The notes under the pieces: generated by a model
Database searches by the model: none
What the model was told of the DNA's origin: nothing
The model's input: the letters and a program-made list of their open reading frames with translations, nothing else
Translations under genes and position numbers: made by a program
Part shown: positions 8,038-16,997 of the stretch, piece by piece
Layout of the letters: each line of letters begins with the position of its first letter
Numbering within the stretch: position 1 is the first letter of the stretch
NCBI GenBank assembly: GCA_900546485.1
Contig: URDK01000002.1
Location: 8,438-72,437 of the forward strand
Length of the DNA: 64,000 nucleotides
From: an uncultured Eubacteriales bacterium
GTDB taxonomy: Bacteria; Bacillota; Clostridia; Oscillospirales; Oscillospiraceae
Reading direction: 5' to 3'

Positions 8038-9969
8038 ATGCATAGCAAAAAAACAAGCTTTAAAGCAACTAGTCTACTGTTGGCATTGCTCCTCTGTTTC
8101 TCGCTTATACTTACACCCGCATTTGCAACTACTTCAAATGTTTTTGGCTCCGTTCTGCCAGGTTCTGATATTGGAGAGAATTTTACTCCCACAGATGCAA
8201 TGGCGGACTCGGATATTCAAGAGATCACAGATACAAGCAGTGTCCTTGATGAAAGCGACATCATTTATATGGTGCTTACGGACAGATTCTATGACGGAGA
8301 CAGTTCCAATAATGGGACATTGAATCTGGAATACCGTCCGGGAGAACTGAAATATACCCAGGGAGGTGACTGGAAGGGTCTCACTGAGAAACTCGATTAT
8401 ATAAAAAATCTTGGGATGACAGCCATCTGGATCTCTCCGCCATCGGAAAATGAACTGCTGAGCAGGGATGGCAGTGAGTCGGGATATCACGGTTACTTCA
8501 CTCATGACTATAATTCCGCAGATCCCCACTTCGGCACCAAGCAGGAGCTCGTCAATCTTGTAAATACGGCACATGAGAAGGGACTAAAAATTATTCTGGA
8601 TGTGGTTCCGAATCACTCGGCAGACTATTTTGCCGGAACAAGTACTACATACAGCTCTGCCGACTATCAGCCAGCGGCTCCGTTTAATAATCCTGACTGG
8701 TATCATCACTATGGTGATATTACGGATTGGAACAACGAATTCCAGGTCTTGAATTACGATTTGGGTGGTCTGGATGACTTGAATCAGGACAATCCCGATG
8801 CCAGGCAGGCCATAAAGGATGCGTACAAGGACTGGATCACTCTTACCGGTGCGGATGGAATCAGAGTTGACGCAGCTCGCTCTATACCCAAAGATTTTCT
8901 TAAGGAGTTCGAGGAGTATGTAGGAGTTCCAACATTCGGAGAGATATTCGTTGGCGATGTAGACTATGTCAGCGCGTTTTCAGAGTATCAGTGGGGAGTC
9001 CTAGATTTCCCGCTGTTCTTCCAGGCCCGTGAAGTGTTTGCGCATGATGCCAGCTTTGAAACTGTAAAGGCAATTTTTGATCAGGATTATAAATATGAGA
9101 ACGTAAACCATCTGATAACGTTCATAGATAATCATGACAGGGACAGATTCCTTTGCCTTGCTGATGACAATTATCAGAAACTAAGGCTGGCGCTTACGTT
9201 CCTGTTTACGGTGCGCGGTATACCTGATGTATATTACGGAACAGAACAGAACTGCTATGGCGGCGGCGTGCCGACCGAGTGGGCAGGTATTGCAAATAAA
9301 GAAAACCGTGAAATGATGCCGAGCTTTTCTGAAGATGGGATTAACTACAAATACATACAACGCCTGGCTGAGATACGGAAAGAGTACCAATGCCTGCAAA
9401 CCGGAACGCAGCGCGAAATGTGGTGTGAGGCCAACATTTACGCCTACTCGCGCCGCGATGACTCTACGGGTCAGGAGATAATCACCGTCATTAACAATGG
9501 CACGAGCAATGAGACAAGGCAAATACCTATCAGGGCCGAGAGCAGTCTGACGGTTGGAACGATTCTCACCAATTTGCTTGACACATATGTGACCGCCCAA
9601 ATCACTTCCGGTGGTGTTACGGGCAAGCAGATAGAACTTACTATCCCAGCCAAAACGGCATTTGTGTTTACCTCTGACTCCGTAGAATACTACACACCGA
9701 CCGCCCGCACAGTTACCACCATAAGGGTGCATTATGATGTCGGATTGGGCAATACGATGTATTTGCGCGGCGACGAGTATCCGCTCACCTGGGATAGAGG
9801 CCGCAGCATGCTGAATATAGCTTCGGACTGTTGGATATATGAGAGCGAACGAATTCCTGCGGGCGAGACTTTCGAATTCAAACCCCTAATAAACAATGAG
9901 ACATGGTCAACGGGCAATAACTTTGTCGGAACCGGCGGAACGACTATCGACATATATCCAACGTTCTAA
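8038..9969 (+). CDS. Secreted GH13 alpha-amylase with C-terminal starch-binding-like domain
   Basis: A 643-residue exported enzyme. A signal peptide (Lys-rich start, hydrophobic core, cleavage near A-F-A at about residue 31) is followed by a GH13 barrel with D-V-V-P-N-H (Asp188), G-I-R-V-D-A-A-R (nucleophile Asp278), F-G-E-I-F (Glu302) and D-N-H-D (366-367). A beta-rich region and a final module of about 85 residues (I-R-V-H-Y-D and a conserved W) resemble starch-binding CBM domains. It probably degrades starch outside the cell to feed the upstream transporter. The gene is visibly richer in A and T, with different codon use, than the five genes before it, suggesting separate acquisition. GGGAGG precedes ATG at 8038. 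Confidence 0.9.
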   Translation: MHSKKTSFKATSLLLALLLCFSLILTPAFATTSNVFGSVLPGSDIGENFTPTDAMADSDIQEITDTSSVLDESDIIYMVLTDRFYDGDSSNNGTLNLEYRPGELKYTQGGDWKGLTEKLDYIKNLGMTAIWISPPSENELLSRDGSESGYHGYFTHDYNSADPHFGTKQELVNLVNTAHEKGLKIILDVVPNHSADYFAGTSTTYSSADYQPAAPFNNPDWYHHYGDITDWNNEFQVLNYDLGGLDDLNQDNPDARQAIKDAYKDWITLTGADGIRVDAARSIPKDFLKEFEEYVGVPTFGEIFVGDVDYVSAFSEYQWGVLDFPLFFQAREVFAHDASFETVKAIFDQDYKYENVNHLITFIDNHDRDRFLCLADDNYQKLRLALTFLFTVRGIPDVYYGTEQNCYGGGVPTEWAGIANKENREMMPSFSEDGINYKYIQRLAEIRKEYQCLQTGTQREMWCEANIYAYSRRDDSTGQEIITVINNGTSNETRQIPIRAESSLTVGTILTNLLDTYVTAQITSGGVTGKQIELTIPAKTAFVFTSDSVEYYTPTARTVTTIRVHYDVGLGNTMYLRGDEYPLTWDRGRSMLNIASDCWIYESERIPAGETFEFKPLINNETWSTGNNFVGTGGTTIDIYPTF

Positions 9970-10026
9970 GTGGCTAGCTTGCCCTTAGAAAGCAGAGTAC
10001 AGAGGGCCCAGACCCTCAAAATGTGA

Positions 10027-10060
10027 GGAGCGCGGGGATGTCCCCGCGCTCCTTTTGTTT
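10027..10060 (+). terminator. Rho-independent terminator of the maltodextrin operon
   Basis: A 12-bp GC-rich inverted repeat (10027-10038 with 10041-10052) is followed by TTTTGTTT. It lies 58 bases past the amylase stop and closes the operon. Confidence 0.85.
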
Positions 10061-10116
10061 GTTGGGGCGGATGCACAAACCACGGATACTTCGCAACGGC
10101 GCGCCCGGGCGGGCGC

Positions 10117-11017
10117 TTATCTCTCGCCACGGGTGCGGCGGTTTTGCTCAGTATTGTCGTCGAGGAGTAAACTCTCGACGTTTTGCCGGTGAATCAGCAG
10201 CTCACGCTGCTCATCACGGAGGGCGCGGTACTCGGCATAGGCCGCACGCTTTTCTGCAACGAGAGCGTTGAACTCGGTGTTCAGGTCTTTGACCTTCGGC
10301 AGCTTTTTGAGACCGTGGTCGTTGAAGTACCGCTTAGCCTCGCGGTGCCGTGCTGTGTCAGCTTCGTGCTTTTTGTAGAACTCTCGTGAGTATCCGCTTG
10401 CCTTGTATTGTATGCGGTAAAAACTTCGCGTGTCCTTGCATAGCTGACTATTTGCTTCCGCAGCTGGGCGATCTCGTCTATACTTGCCTCAGCTGCCTTG
10501 ATATCCTTTCTGATGTCAGCTATTTTTTCACTTGCAGCATCGGCACAGGCGATAAGCTTTGCGCAGCTGCTGATGCCATGCTCCTGCAAATACAGCAGCG
10601 TTTTGGCATTTGCTTGACATTGAACAGTTTTGCCAATCGCTCATAGCCCGCACCCTTTCCTTCAGCCAGTTTTGCCTCAATGCCTATGACTAGGCCTGTA
10701 CATTCGCGCTTGCCGCGTGGAGAATGTGCTGCACCTCCGGCAATGACCGCCCGCAGCTCTGCCTCAGAATAGCCCTCGCCGAGCGAGCGGAGCCGTATGG
10801 CGTGCTGGCCGGCTCTGCGGAAAGTGACGTGCGCTCCGGCGCTGACTTCCCAGCCGGTTTGCCTCAGAAGGTAGAGCAGTTCGTCAAAGCCCTTTGGCTT
10901 TTCGGGAAGTGCAGTGCCGATGCCTGCTCGCAGGATGCCTCTATGAGATGCAGGCTTTTTCTCACTGAGCCACTTGTCGTAGGTCAAGTGCGTGTAGCGG
11001 TGCGGGTTTTGTATCAC
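10117..11017 (-). pseudogene. Conjugative-element relaxase, C-terminal part, frameshifted
   Basis: Minus-strand pieces in three frames join into the C-terminal half of a Firmicute mobile-element relaxase. The upstream piece has H-L-T-Y-D-K-W-L, a K-P-K-G-F-D-E-L-L-Y-L-L-R stretch and S-L-G-E-G-Y-S. The middle has a coiled-coil region (about 10590-10410) ending Y-A-R-T-R-E-V-F-T-A-Y. The last frame continues Y-K-A-S-G-Y-S-R-E-F-Y-K-K-H to a stop at 10117-10119. Frameshifts fall near 10590 and 10410. The N-terminal nicking domain with its histidine cluster is absent, so it cannot mobilise DNA. It abuts the RepA remnant directly, indicating an internal deletion. Confidence 0.7.
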
Positions 11018-11683
11018 GGACTCTCCTTAATGTGGTCGAGCACGAACTCGACGTGGAAGCGGTTGAGCTTCAGCAGCCTTGAACGCACAACATCCGCGCT
11101 GCGGCTTTCGCCGCCAACGCGGATGTAGTCTTTTGAGGAACTCACAGCGTCTACGATCTGCTCCACAGCCTCGTCCACGCAGTCCTTGTCGTAGCCGTCC
11201 TCGCCGATAATGAGGTCGTACTCGATGTTTTCAAGGATTATCTCCCGCCACATCGCTTCGTCCTCGCTTCGCCTCGGGGCAGAGGAAGGAATTGAATGAG
11301 TTCTTGATTCATTTAGTTTTTTATTCTTGGGTTCTTGATTGAATTTAGTATTTAATTGCGGCGGGGTTTCCGTCCGGCGGTTTTATAGAGCGCGGTACCT
11401 CGTAGATGACGTGCTCTTTGTCTATGAACCGCTCATGCTCGTCACGCAGCTGCCGGCGCTCAAGGTAGCCGAGGCGCTCCAGCTCGTTGTGCCCGGTGGA
11501 GACATAGCTCTTGCCATGCGGCGAGATCGCGGTCAACCCCGCCAGCGTGTAGTCCCAGTCATCCCTCGGCGTGAGCATAGTCCCCAGCAGCCCCCGCCCC
11601 TTAAACGACAGCCGCATATCCCGGAACGGATAGTTCGGCATGAGGGTAAAGTCGCTGTTTTTATCAATGCGGAAGACCGCCAT
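11014..11683 (-). pseudogene. RepA-type replication initiator with DUF6017-like C-terminus, frameshifted
   Basis: ATG at 11683 follows a GGAGG site. The first about 110 residues match the winged-helix N-terminus of Firmicute element replication initiators (F-R-I-D-K, L-S-F-K-G-R-G-L-L, D-W-D-Y-T-L-A-G-L). The frame then stops near 11345; another frame carries on from about 11390 and contains the DUF6017-type segment Y-I-R-V-G-G, L-K-L-N-R-F-H-V-E-F-V-L-D. The tail is cut off where the relaxase remnant begins. Family assignment is from pattern memory; the frameshift is seen directly. Confidence 0.65.
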
Positions 11684-11705
11684 GTGTGACACCTCCAAAA
11701 TAAAA

Positions 11706-11740
11706 GGCCCACAAGAAAAACTTGCGGGCTATCATATTGC
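11706..11740 (-). terminator. Minus-strand terminator
   Basis: Read on the minus strand, a 9-bp stem with one G-T pair (GCCCGCAAG and CTTGTGGGC around a T5 loop) is followed by CTTTTATTTT. It separates the RepA remnant from whatever minus-strand gene once lay upstream. Confidence 0.6.
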
Positions 11741-11763
11741 CAGATAGAGGCAACGAATATATA

Positions 11764-12609
11764 ATGATTAAAAACGTACTTTTAGAAAGGGGAATTAATA
11801 TTAACTCGCATATACAGCTGCCAAAAGCAATACTCAAGCAGTTTAAAGAAAAAACAGGAAGGTTTTTTATCTGAACCTAGATTGTAACGAAATAGGTCTT
11901 GCAGGAGTTAGTGTGCTAGGAACGGAGAGAGACTATTATTCAGAAGAAATTGAAAAGCTGTTGAGCAAAGAAATTGAGAAGCCTATTTCAGATTTAGCAC
12001 ATAAAGTGACCGATTTCTTTGAGTCCGAAGACAGACAGTTAGTTTTAACTCTAGAGGAAGAGCAAATACTAAAGGACTATATGAGCTATTCTGTGATACG
12101 CAGCAAACTAATGCAAGCGATAGGTGAGCGCAGAAGTAATATAATACCTATGTTAAGTTACCAACAAAAGCATGATGTTTTAGTATACTTTTTAAAAAAT
12201 AAAGCCAGAAATTCCGTATGCGTCCAGAGATTCGTCTTTGTCTGTGCTATATAATTGTACCGATGTCAGCTTTGTGGTTCCTCAAAACTGTTTTTATACA
12301 ATAAAGAGTAGCGGCATGTTTTGTACAATTGCTCCAATTAGCCCCAAGATAGTACTTGCGTTGCTTCCGAACGGATACACAGGCAATATTGTAAACGGTG
12401 AAGAACTGCGCCTTGGGAAAATTAGCAATACAAAAGATATTATGAACTTTAACATTGCTGCTTTAACCATTGAGTATGTGATGAATAAAGGTTTCGTTGT
12501 GTCCGACAATTCAATGGTTTTGCGTGAATTGCAGCAATACATTGATGAACACTGGAGCGAACTTGATGCATTAAGGAAAGATGTAATTGATATTCTACAT
12601 AAACAATAG
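11764..12609 (+). pseudogene. DUF4238-like gene, two frameshifts
   Basis: ATG at 11764 opens a 37-codon frame (with I-P/L-P-K-A-I-L-K-Q-F) that stops after a run of six T at about 11863-11868. A second frame then runs to about 12205, and the first frame resumes through N-C-T-D-V-S-F-V-V-P and S-P-K-I-V-L-A-L-L-P to a stop at 12607-12609. Joined, about 280 residues resemble DUF4238 proteins, a family of unknown role often found on mobile elements. The gene is much richer in A and T than its surroundings and lies on the opposite strand to the element backbone, as cargo genes often do. Confidence 0.55.
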
Positions 12610-12610
12610 A

Positions 12611-13070
12611 TTAGCGTTTAACTTCGCGCTTTCTTCGTTTCTGCCACTGTTCCAGCAGCCTTATGATAGTCTCCTCCATGCGCTTTGTCGTGTAGCTGGC
12701 GGGAAAGTATTTACGGAGCGTGTCGCCTTTGATGGTGACGCGCTCCGCTTCTTTTTTCTCCTCGGTCATGATGGATCGCATGACCTCGGCGGTCAGCTCA
12801 CCACGCTGGGAGAACTGCTTCAATCGCTGCGCCTGCGACAGCGACGGCGTGGCCTGTTCACTATCCATAGCGTCGATAAGGAGCCGCTGCTCACTTTCGG
12901 ATAAGTACGACAACAATAGGCACGAGCACGCCGAAAGTCTTAACGCTTTCCGCTGTTTCACGCATGGATTCGTCATCGCGCACTTTGTACGGATGACAGG
13001 AGAAGTCCCTCAGACTGCTTATGGGGAGCTTTACGACAACGTCCGACTTGGAATCACTTTTTGCTGACAT
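12611..13070 (-). pseudogene. ParB/RepB-like partition protein, internally deleted
   Basis: ATG at 13070 follows AGGAGG. The first about 45 residues are the ParB-type N-terminus (L-P-I-S-S-L, H-P-Y-K-V-R-D-D-E-S-M, S-V-K-T-F-G-V-L-V-P). The sequence then jumps, with a frame change near 12930, to the C-terminal part (Y-L-S-E-S-E-Q, E-Q-A-T-P-S-L-S-Q-A-Q-R-L, and a closing E-Q-W-Q-K-R-R). The central DNA-binding region of roughly 100 or more residues is missing. With the RepA and relaxase remnants it marks a decayed integrative or plasmid-like element. Confidence 0.65.
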
Positions 13071-13243
13071 AATACCTCCTAAAATGACAGCACCGGATGC
13101 AAACATGACGAGGGTACTGTGTTTGCATCCGATGGTGAAAATGCGTTATGTGACCCGCTTGGCAGCCGCGTGAGATACAGGGAGCGGGGCAGGGGAGAGA
13201 CGAAAAATGCCTCAAGAACAATCCCGGCCCGCTTGAGAAAGCG

Positions 13244-13293
13244 TTCGGTTCGCATCCGAGAGGCCGAGAGTTCGAGTCTCTTCAGGTCCACCA
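13244..13293 (+). tRNA. 3' half of a tRNA-Ala-like gene (5' half missing)
   Basis: The anticodon stem TTCGG/CCGAG (13244-13248, 13256-13260) encloses a 7-base loop with anticodon CGC. It is followed by a 5-base variable loop, a T arm (stem 13266-13270 with 13278-13282, loop TTCGAGT), the acceptor strand CAGGTCC, discriminator A and an encoded CCA at 13291-13293. The expected 5' half (GGACCTG acceptor strand and a D arm) is not found upstream. A partial tRNA beside a decayed element is what a phage or ICE attachment site looks like, so I read this as an att-site remnant. It is not a functional tRNA as it stands. Confidence 0.6.
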
Positions 13294-13335
13294 CAAAGAC
13301 GGCAAGCGTTTTAAACTTGCCGTCTTTGCTTTTTG
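13294..13335 (+). terminator. Terminator behind the tRNA-Ala fragment
   Basis: A 13-bp perfect stem (13294-13306 with 13316-13328) is followed by CTTTTT. It also faces the end of the minus-strand lipoprotein gene at 13356. Confidence 0.8.
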
Positions 13336-13355
13336 TTTATTAAATCCTGTGGGGT

Positions 13356-14216
13356 TTAGCCGTGGAGCGAGAGGCCGTTTATTGCGGAGGTGGCTTCGAC
13401 CCAGGCGCCGGAAGCGTCCTCTATTTCAAACAGCTCGCGCACCTTGAGGTAGTGCTGCGCGCCGGAGGTGTCCTCCGCCAGGGCACAGGAGCCGTGCGCG
13501 CCCTCGCCGGCGTCCCAGCTGCCACCCTCGCCATAGATCGAGAGCAACGTGCCCGCCTTGATGACGTGCTGCTCGGCGCCGTCATCGGGCGCGTCGTAGG
13601 CGTAGATGTCAATGAACGTTTCCTTGTCCGCAGTCTTGTATCGCTCGTCGGTGTAGAAGTCCTGCTCCACGAGCTCAAGCCCGCTGTCCGTGAGGACGTA
13701 GTCCGCCGAGAAGGCCCAGTTTTGCAGTACACCGCTCAAAATCGAGGCGCTGACGCTGCCGTCGCCGTTTACCGTCACGGGAAAATAAACCGTGTCCCCG
13801 ATGAGCCCGGGAACCCGGCCAAGGTAGACGGCCACCTCGCCGTCGAAGCGGATGAAATTCGTGTAGTAGTCCGCGCTTTGTCCGTCCTCCGGCACGGCGA
13901 GTTCGATATAACCGTCGGCGGTGTCGAGGTCAACTGCGGCGCACTCAGCGTGGACGTTGGTGGCGTTGAAGCCCTGCTCAGCAAGGCTCTTGTCCAAGGA
14001 AACGCCGTCGACGCTCAGGCGGCACCGGCTGCCGGGCGCGCCCTCGCGCGAGATTGCGCTGTACTCGACCGTTTCCTCTTGCCCGTCGCCGTCCAAGTCC
14101 GCAGACAGACTCTGGGTGCTGAGCAGTTCTTCCCCGGAAACTGTAGCCTCTCCGCAGGCCGAAAGCAACAGGGCGGCACATAGAATATACACCAGAGCAC
14201 GACATTTTGCATGCAT
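13356..14216 (-). CDS. Lipoprotein of unknown function with a DLDGDG repeat-like segment
   Basis: A 286-residue protein starting after an AAGGAGG site. The signal peptide ends in a lipobox L-L-S-A-C (Cys21), so it is lipid-anchored outside the cell. Shortly after comes A-D-L-D-G-D-G-Q-E-E-T-V, a calcium-binding-type loop seen in FG-GAP/VCBS-like beta-propeller proteins, then a beta-rich body and a C-terminal segment with an S-I-Y-G-E-G-G-S pattern. I do not recognise a specific family. It is a lone gene between a terminator and a recombinase remnant; base composition matches the chromosome. Confidence 0.75.
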   Translation of the reverse strand: MHAKCRALVYILCAALLLSACGEATVSGEELLSTQSLSADLDGDGQEETVEYSAISREGAPGSRCRLSVDGVSLDKSLAEQGFNATNVHAECAAVDLDTADGYIELAVPEDGQSADYYTNFIRFDGEVAVYLGRVPGLIGDTVYFPVTVNGDGSVSASILSGVLQNWAFSADYVLTDSGLELVEQDFYTDERYKTADKETFIDIYAYDAPDDGAEQHVIKAGTLLSIYGEGGSWDAGEGAHGSCALAEDTSGAQHYLKVRELFEIEDASGAWVEATSAINGLSLHG

Positions 14217-14289
14217 CGTTTCGCCTCCTTTTGATGTGATAAAGCACGATTATAAATTTTGGAAGTGTCTATAAAGACTTTAAACCTGG

Positions 14290-14629
14290 CCACTCCCAAT
14301 GTCAAGGAAATGGATCATGACTGAGCCACATGTGTAGCGCCCCGCTTCCGTCATCGGACTGAGGCGGGTCTTGACACGGATGGAGGTCTTGATGCTCTCG
14401 CCGGAGGCCTGCCAGTAGCGGATGTAGTTCATCAGCTTGTCAACGTGCATGTCAAATCTCTGGCGTCGCGATCTCGGGCCGGGACTATGCTCCAGCCGTG
14501 AGCCACCGCAAATTCGCGGAAGCACTGCTTTTGCATGGGTATGTCATCCTTTTTGACCTGACCGAGAGTGGAGACGCGGTAAAGGCAATAGACGCGCTTG
14601 ACGGAAAAGTAAGTATTGTAGTTGTTCAT
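14290..14629 (-). pseudogene. Serine recombinase remnant, copy 2
   Basis: ATG at about 14629 opens the N-terminal resolvase domain with R-V-Y-C-L-Y-R-V-S-T-L-G-Q (the Ser is the catalytic residue) and I-P-M-Q-K-Q. After about 50 residues the catalytic domain is cut short and joined out of frame to F-D-M-H-V-D-K-L-M-N-Y-I-R-Y-W-Q-A-S-G-E-S-I-K. The sequence ends abruptly near 14300, before the zinc ribbon. Its 14325-14470 part is nearly identical to 1103-1245, but the two copies carry different deletions, so they decayed independently. Not functional. Confidence 0.7.
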
Positions 14630-14699
14630 CAACGCTTCATTTTGATGTGTCTGATCTTTGCCGTCTGTCCGCAATATGTGATTTTAAAGGTGCATTCGT

Positions 14700-15286
14700 A
14701 GACGAAGACTCATGTCCCTCCAATTATCAGCGACAAGCCCGGTGGAAAACAGACACCCGATTTCAAAAATACTCATACAATAGTTTTGACTGTGTTTTTA
14801 ACCCGCGTAAAATACTATAATATATACGCCTGAAAGCAGCTCTCTCAGAGCTGGTTGTTTCATTAGGCGTCATACCGAGCCACAATTGTGAGTAGTACGT
14901 GGAGATTGATTTTCGAGCAGTGATTACACTGACCTGAGCAGCTGTTTACAAAGTAGCTTTTGTTCCAAGACCTACCCAAGTGTTGGCGAAGGCTTTGACA
15001 TAGCCTATTCAACCACAATGCCGCAATTGAGAGAAGCTCAGATTATTTCGATGGAGCTGACGCCTATACGTTTTCTGAGCCCTTCGTCAGTCACTTCCGC
15101 AGAAATATCTGCATTGTACGTTTCAGGTTAATGCTTTCTAAGATTCAGCTTTTGCAACATGTGTTTCCGACTTAATTCAGGATTTGTATGCGGTTAATCA
15201 AATGCAGGGGGACAACAGTCTTAACAAAACCAACAGGCTTTAGGAGAACCTATGTTTTTGTAGTGGTTATAAGAAAACCTTGCCTA
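14700..15286. other. Gene-poor stretch with a two-part hairpin
   Basis: No protein-coding gene is recognisable. TATAAT occurs at 14816-14821. Just after it, 14826-14870 can fold into a nested hairpin: ACGCCT/AGGCGT outside, GAAA/TTTC in the middle, AGCTCT/AGAGCT around a CTC loop. A strong terminator follows at 15287. The stretch could encode a non-coding transcript, but nothing beyond these elements supports it. Confidence 0.35.
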
Positions 15287-15332
15287 AAATAATGGTGCGG
15301 ATAATCGCTGTGTTATCCGCACCATTATTTTT
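15287..15332. terminator. Strong bidirectional terminator at the end of the selB-yedE gene set
   Basis: An 18-bp perfect inverted repeat (15287-15304 with 15313-15330) with an 8-nt loop is flanked by A/T runs on both sides. It lies 24 bases past the minus-strand DUF3343 gene and most likely ends that transcript. Confidence 0.85.
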
Positions 15333-15355
15333 AAGTGACGTGGATCTGTCACATA

Positions 15356-15595
15356 TTAATAGTCGCTTTTATAAACAAGCTTGTAGATACCCGGGCTGCA
15401 AGTTTCATATACAGCTTCGAGATCCTCATCCACCCATTCTATGAGAAAGCTTGCATTGAAGCGGACGCAGGTTCCGCAAGAGGCGGAGAGCTTCCGCGGC
15501 ACGGGCGCCATGGCTGCGCTCTCGCCGAGCTTCTTGAGCCGCCGCTCGAAGCGCAGCGCCCCGAGGTGGGTGTGGAAGGTCGCGATGCGCTCCAT
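15356..15595 (-). CDS. DUF3343 putative Se/S carrier-like protein
   Basis: A 79-residue protein with the DUF3343 pattern: an N-terminal F-H-T-H-L-G-A-L-R-F-E-R, then V-P-R-K-L-S-A-S-C-G-T-C with two cysteines in the C-G-x-C arrangement, and a closing beta-rich region. ATG at 15595 overlaps the stop of the TusA-like gene (TGATG). DUF3343 genes are repeatedly found with yedE and yedF in selenium-using bacteria and are suspected of handling selenium or sulfur, though a biochemical role is not established. A second, more divergent DUF3343 gene is at 39759. Confidence 0.8.
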   Translation of the reverse strand: MERIATFHTHLGALRFERRLKKLGESAAMAPVPRKLSASCGTCVRFNASFLIEWVDEDLEAVYETCSPGIYKLVYKSDY

Positions 15596-15795
15596 CACTC
15601 GATGGTGATCTCGAACTCGCCGTCCACTTCCTTATAGCTGGTCTTGTAGCCCGCGTTGGAGGCGAAGCGGCAGATGTTCTGCAGCGGTATCTCGCTCTCG
15701 GCGAGCACGACGAGCGGGGTGCCCTTTTCAAGGGCCCTCTTGGTCATGAGTACTGGTTCCGGGCAGGAAAAGCCCCTGGTGTCTATCTTGTTCAT
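15595..15795 (-). CDS. TusA/SirA-like sulfurtransferase-family protein
   Basis: A 66-residue protein with the TusA-type signature D-T-R-G-F-S-C-P-E-P-V-L, where the Cys (residue 10) is the persulfide or perselenide-carrying residue in relatives. It lacks the C-terminal DsrE-like domain of full YedF (compare 39142). It lies 3 bases after yedE and overlaps the DUF3343 start, so the three genes form a tight unit. A role in delivering Se or S to SelD-dependent reactions is inferred from context. Confidence 0.85.
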   Translation of the reverse strand: MNKIDTRGFSCPEPVLMTKRALEKGTPLVVLAESEIPLQNICRFASNAGYKTSYKEVDGEFEITIE

Positions 15796-15798
15796 AAC

Positions 15799-16860
15799 TC
15801 ACGCCTCCACTTTCTTGGTATTCATCGCCGCAACGACGGAGACGACCACTATGCCGATGACGACGGCGATCTTGCCGTTGAGGGTCGGGCCGTCGCCGGA
15901 GGAGGCGAGGCCGAAGTTGTGGCAGAAGGCCGCGCCGACGAACATGCCGAGGACGGCGACGGCGCTGTCGCTGTTGCCGCTGCCGGCGAGGATGAGCTGG
16001 CGCAGCGGGCAGCCGCCGAGCAGGACGGAGGCAAAGCCTACGAGAGCCATGCCGAGGAAGTTCCATAGGAAATCGGTGTGGGCGACAGGCTGTCCGGCGA
16101 AGCCGAGGTTGAACTTGTTGAGGATGATGTTGCCGACGAGGACGGCGACGAATATGGAGACGAAGCCGATGAGCAGGTGGAAATCCTTCAGCAGGATGGC
16201 GTCGCGGATGCCTCCGGCCATGCAGAGCCTGGAGCGCTGGGCCAGCGCGCCGACGACGAGCCCGGCTATGAGCGCCGCGGCGATGGGGGCGCGCATGGAG
16301 CCGGGGCCCTCGGTTGAGAAGAAGATGAAGGCGGGCGCCGCTATGACGAGCACGAGCAGCGCGACGCTGATAACGGGCATCGCCACGCCCTCGAGCACGG
16401 GCTGGGGGTTGTTGCGGCGGAGGGTGAAGCCCCTCTTGAGGAAGATGGTGCCGACCCAGATGCCGACGGCGAAGCCGACCAGGCCGAGGATGGCGTTGAG
16501 GTCGCCGCCGCCGAGGCGGATGACCATGCGCAGCGGGCAGCCCAGGAACATCAGCGCGCCGACCATGACAAAGAAGCCCAGCACGAAGCGGGTCACGGGC
16601 GAGGAGCCGCCGCGGACCTTGAACTCCCTGGCGCCGAGGCTCATTATCATCGCGCCCAGCACGAGGCCGATTATCTCGGGACGTATGTACTGCACTATGC
16701 CCGCGCGGTGCAGGCCGACCGCGCCGGCGATGTCGCGCAGGAAGCAGGCTATGCAGAAGCCCATGTTCCCCGGGTTGCCCAGCGCGACGAGGACCACCGA
16801 GGCTATGCCGACCACAAGGCCGGTTATTATCACCCAGAGATGCTTTTTGACGGTTGTCAT
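15799..16860 (-). CDS. yedE: YedE-family putative selenium transporter
   Basis: A 353-residue polytopic membrane protein with about ten hydrophobic segments in two repeated halves. Each half has the YeeE/YedE hallmark: F-L-G-C-P-L-R-M in the first and L-L-G-G-C-P-L-R-Q in the second, with cysteines thought to handle the transported sulfur or selenium compound, plus R-S-R-L-C-M-A-G-G. ATG at 16860 is chosen because a GGAGG site sits just upstream; the open frame continues further but has no ribosome site. Neighbouring TusA-like and DUF3343 genes and selAB support a role in selenium uptake. The substrate is inferred, not shown. Confidence 0.85.
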   Translation of the reverse strand: MTTVKKHLWVIITGLVVGIASVVLVALGNPGNMGFCIACFLRDIAGAVGLHRAGIVQYIRPEIIGLVLGAMIMSLGAREFKVRGGSSPVTRFVLGFFVMVGALMFLGCPLRMVIRLGGGDLNAILGLVGFAVGIWVGTIFLKRGFTLRRNNPQPVLEGVAMPVISVALLVLVIAAPAFIFFSTEGPGSMRAPIAAALIAGLVVGALAQRSRLCMAGGIRDAILLKDFHLLIGFVSIFVAVLVGNIILNKFNLGFAGQPVAHTDFLWNFLGMALVGFASVLLGGCPLRQLILAGSGNSDSAVAVLGMFVGAAFCHNFGLASSGDGPTLNGKIAVVIGIVVVSVVAAMNTKKVEA

Positions 16861-16997
16861 ACAATTTTCCTCCAGATTCTCTTTTTTTATCGAATCTGCG
16901 CGGCGGAAAACATCAGCCTTTTCCGCCATGCCGTTTCCGATATATAAAGCGCCCTGCAAAGCTCAGCCCCTTTGAAGGGAGCCCATAGACCAACGGC

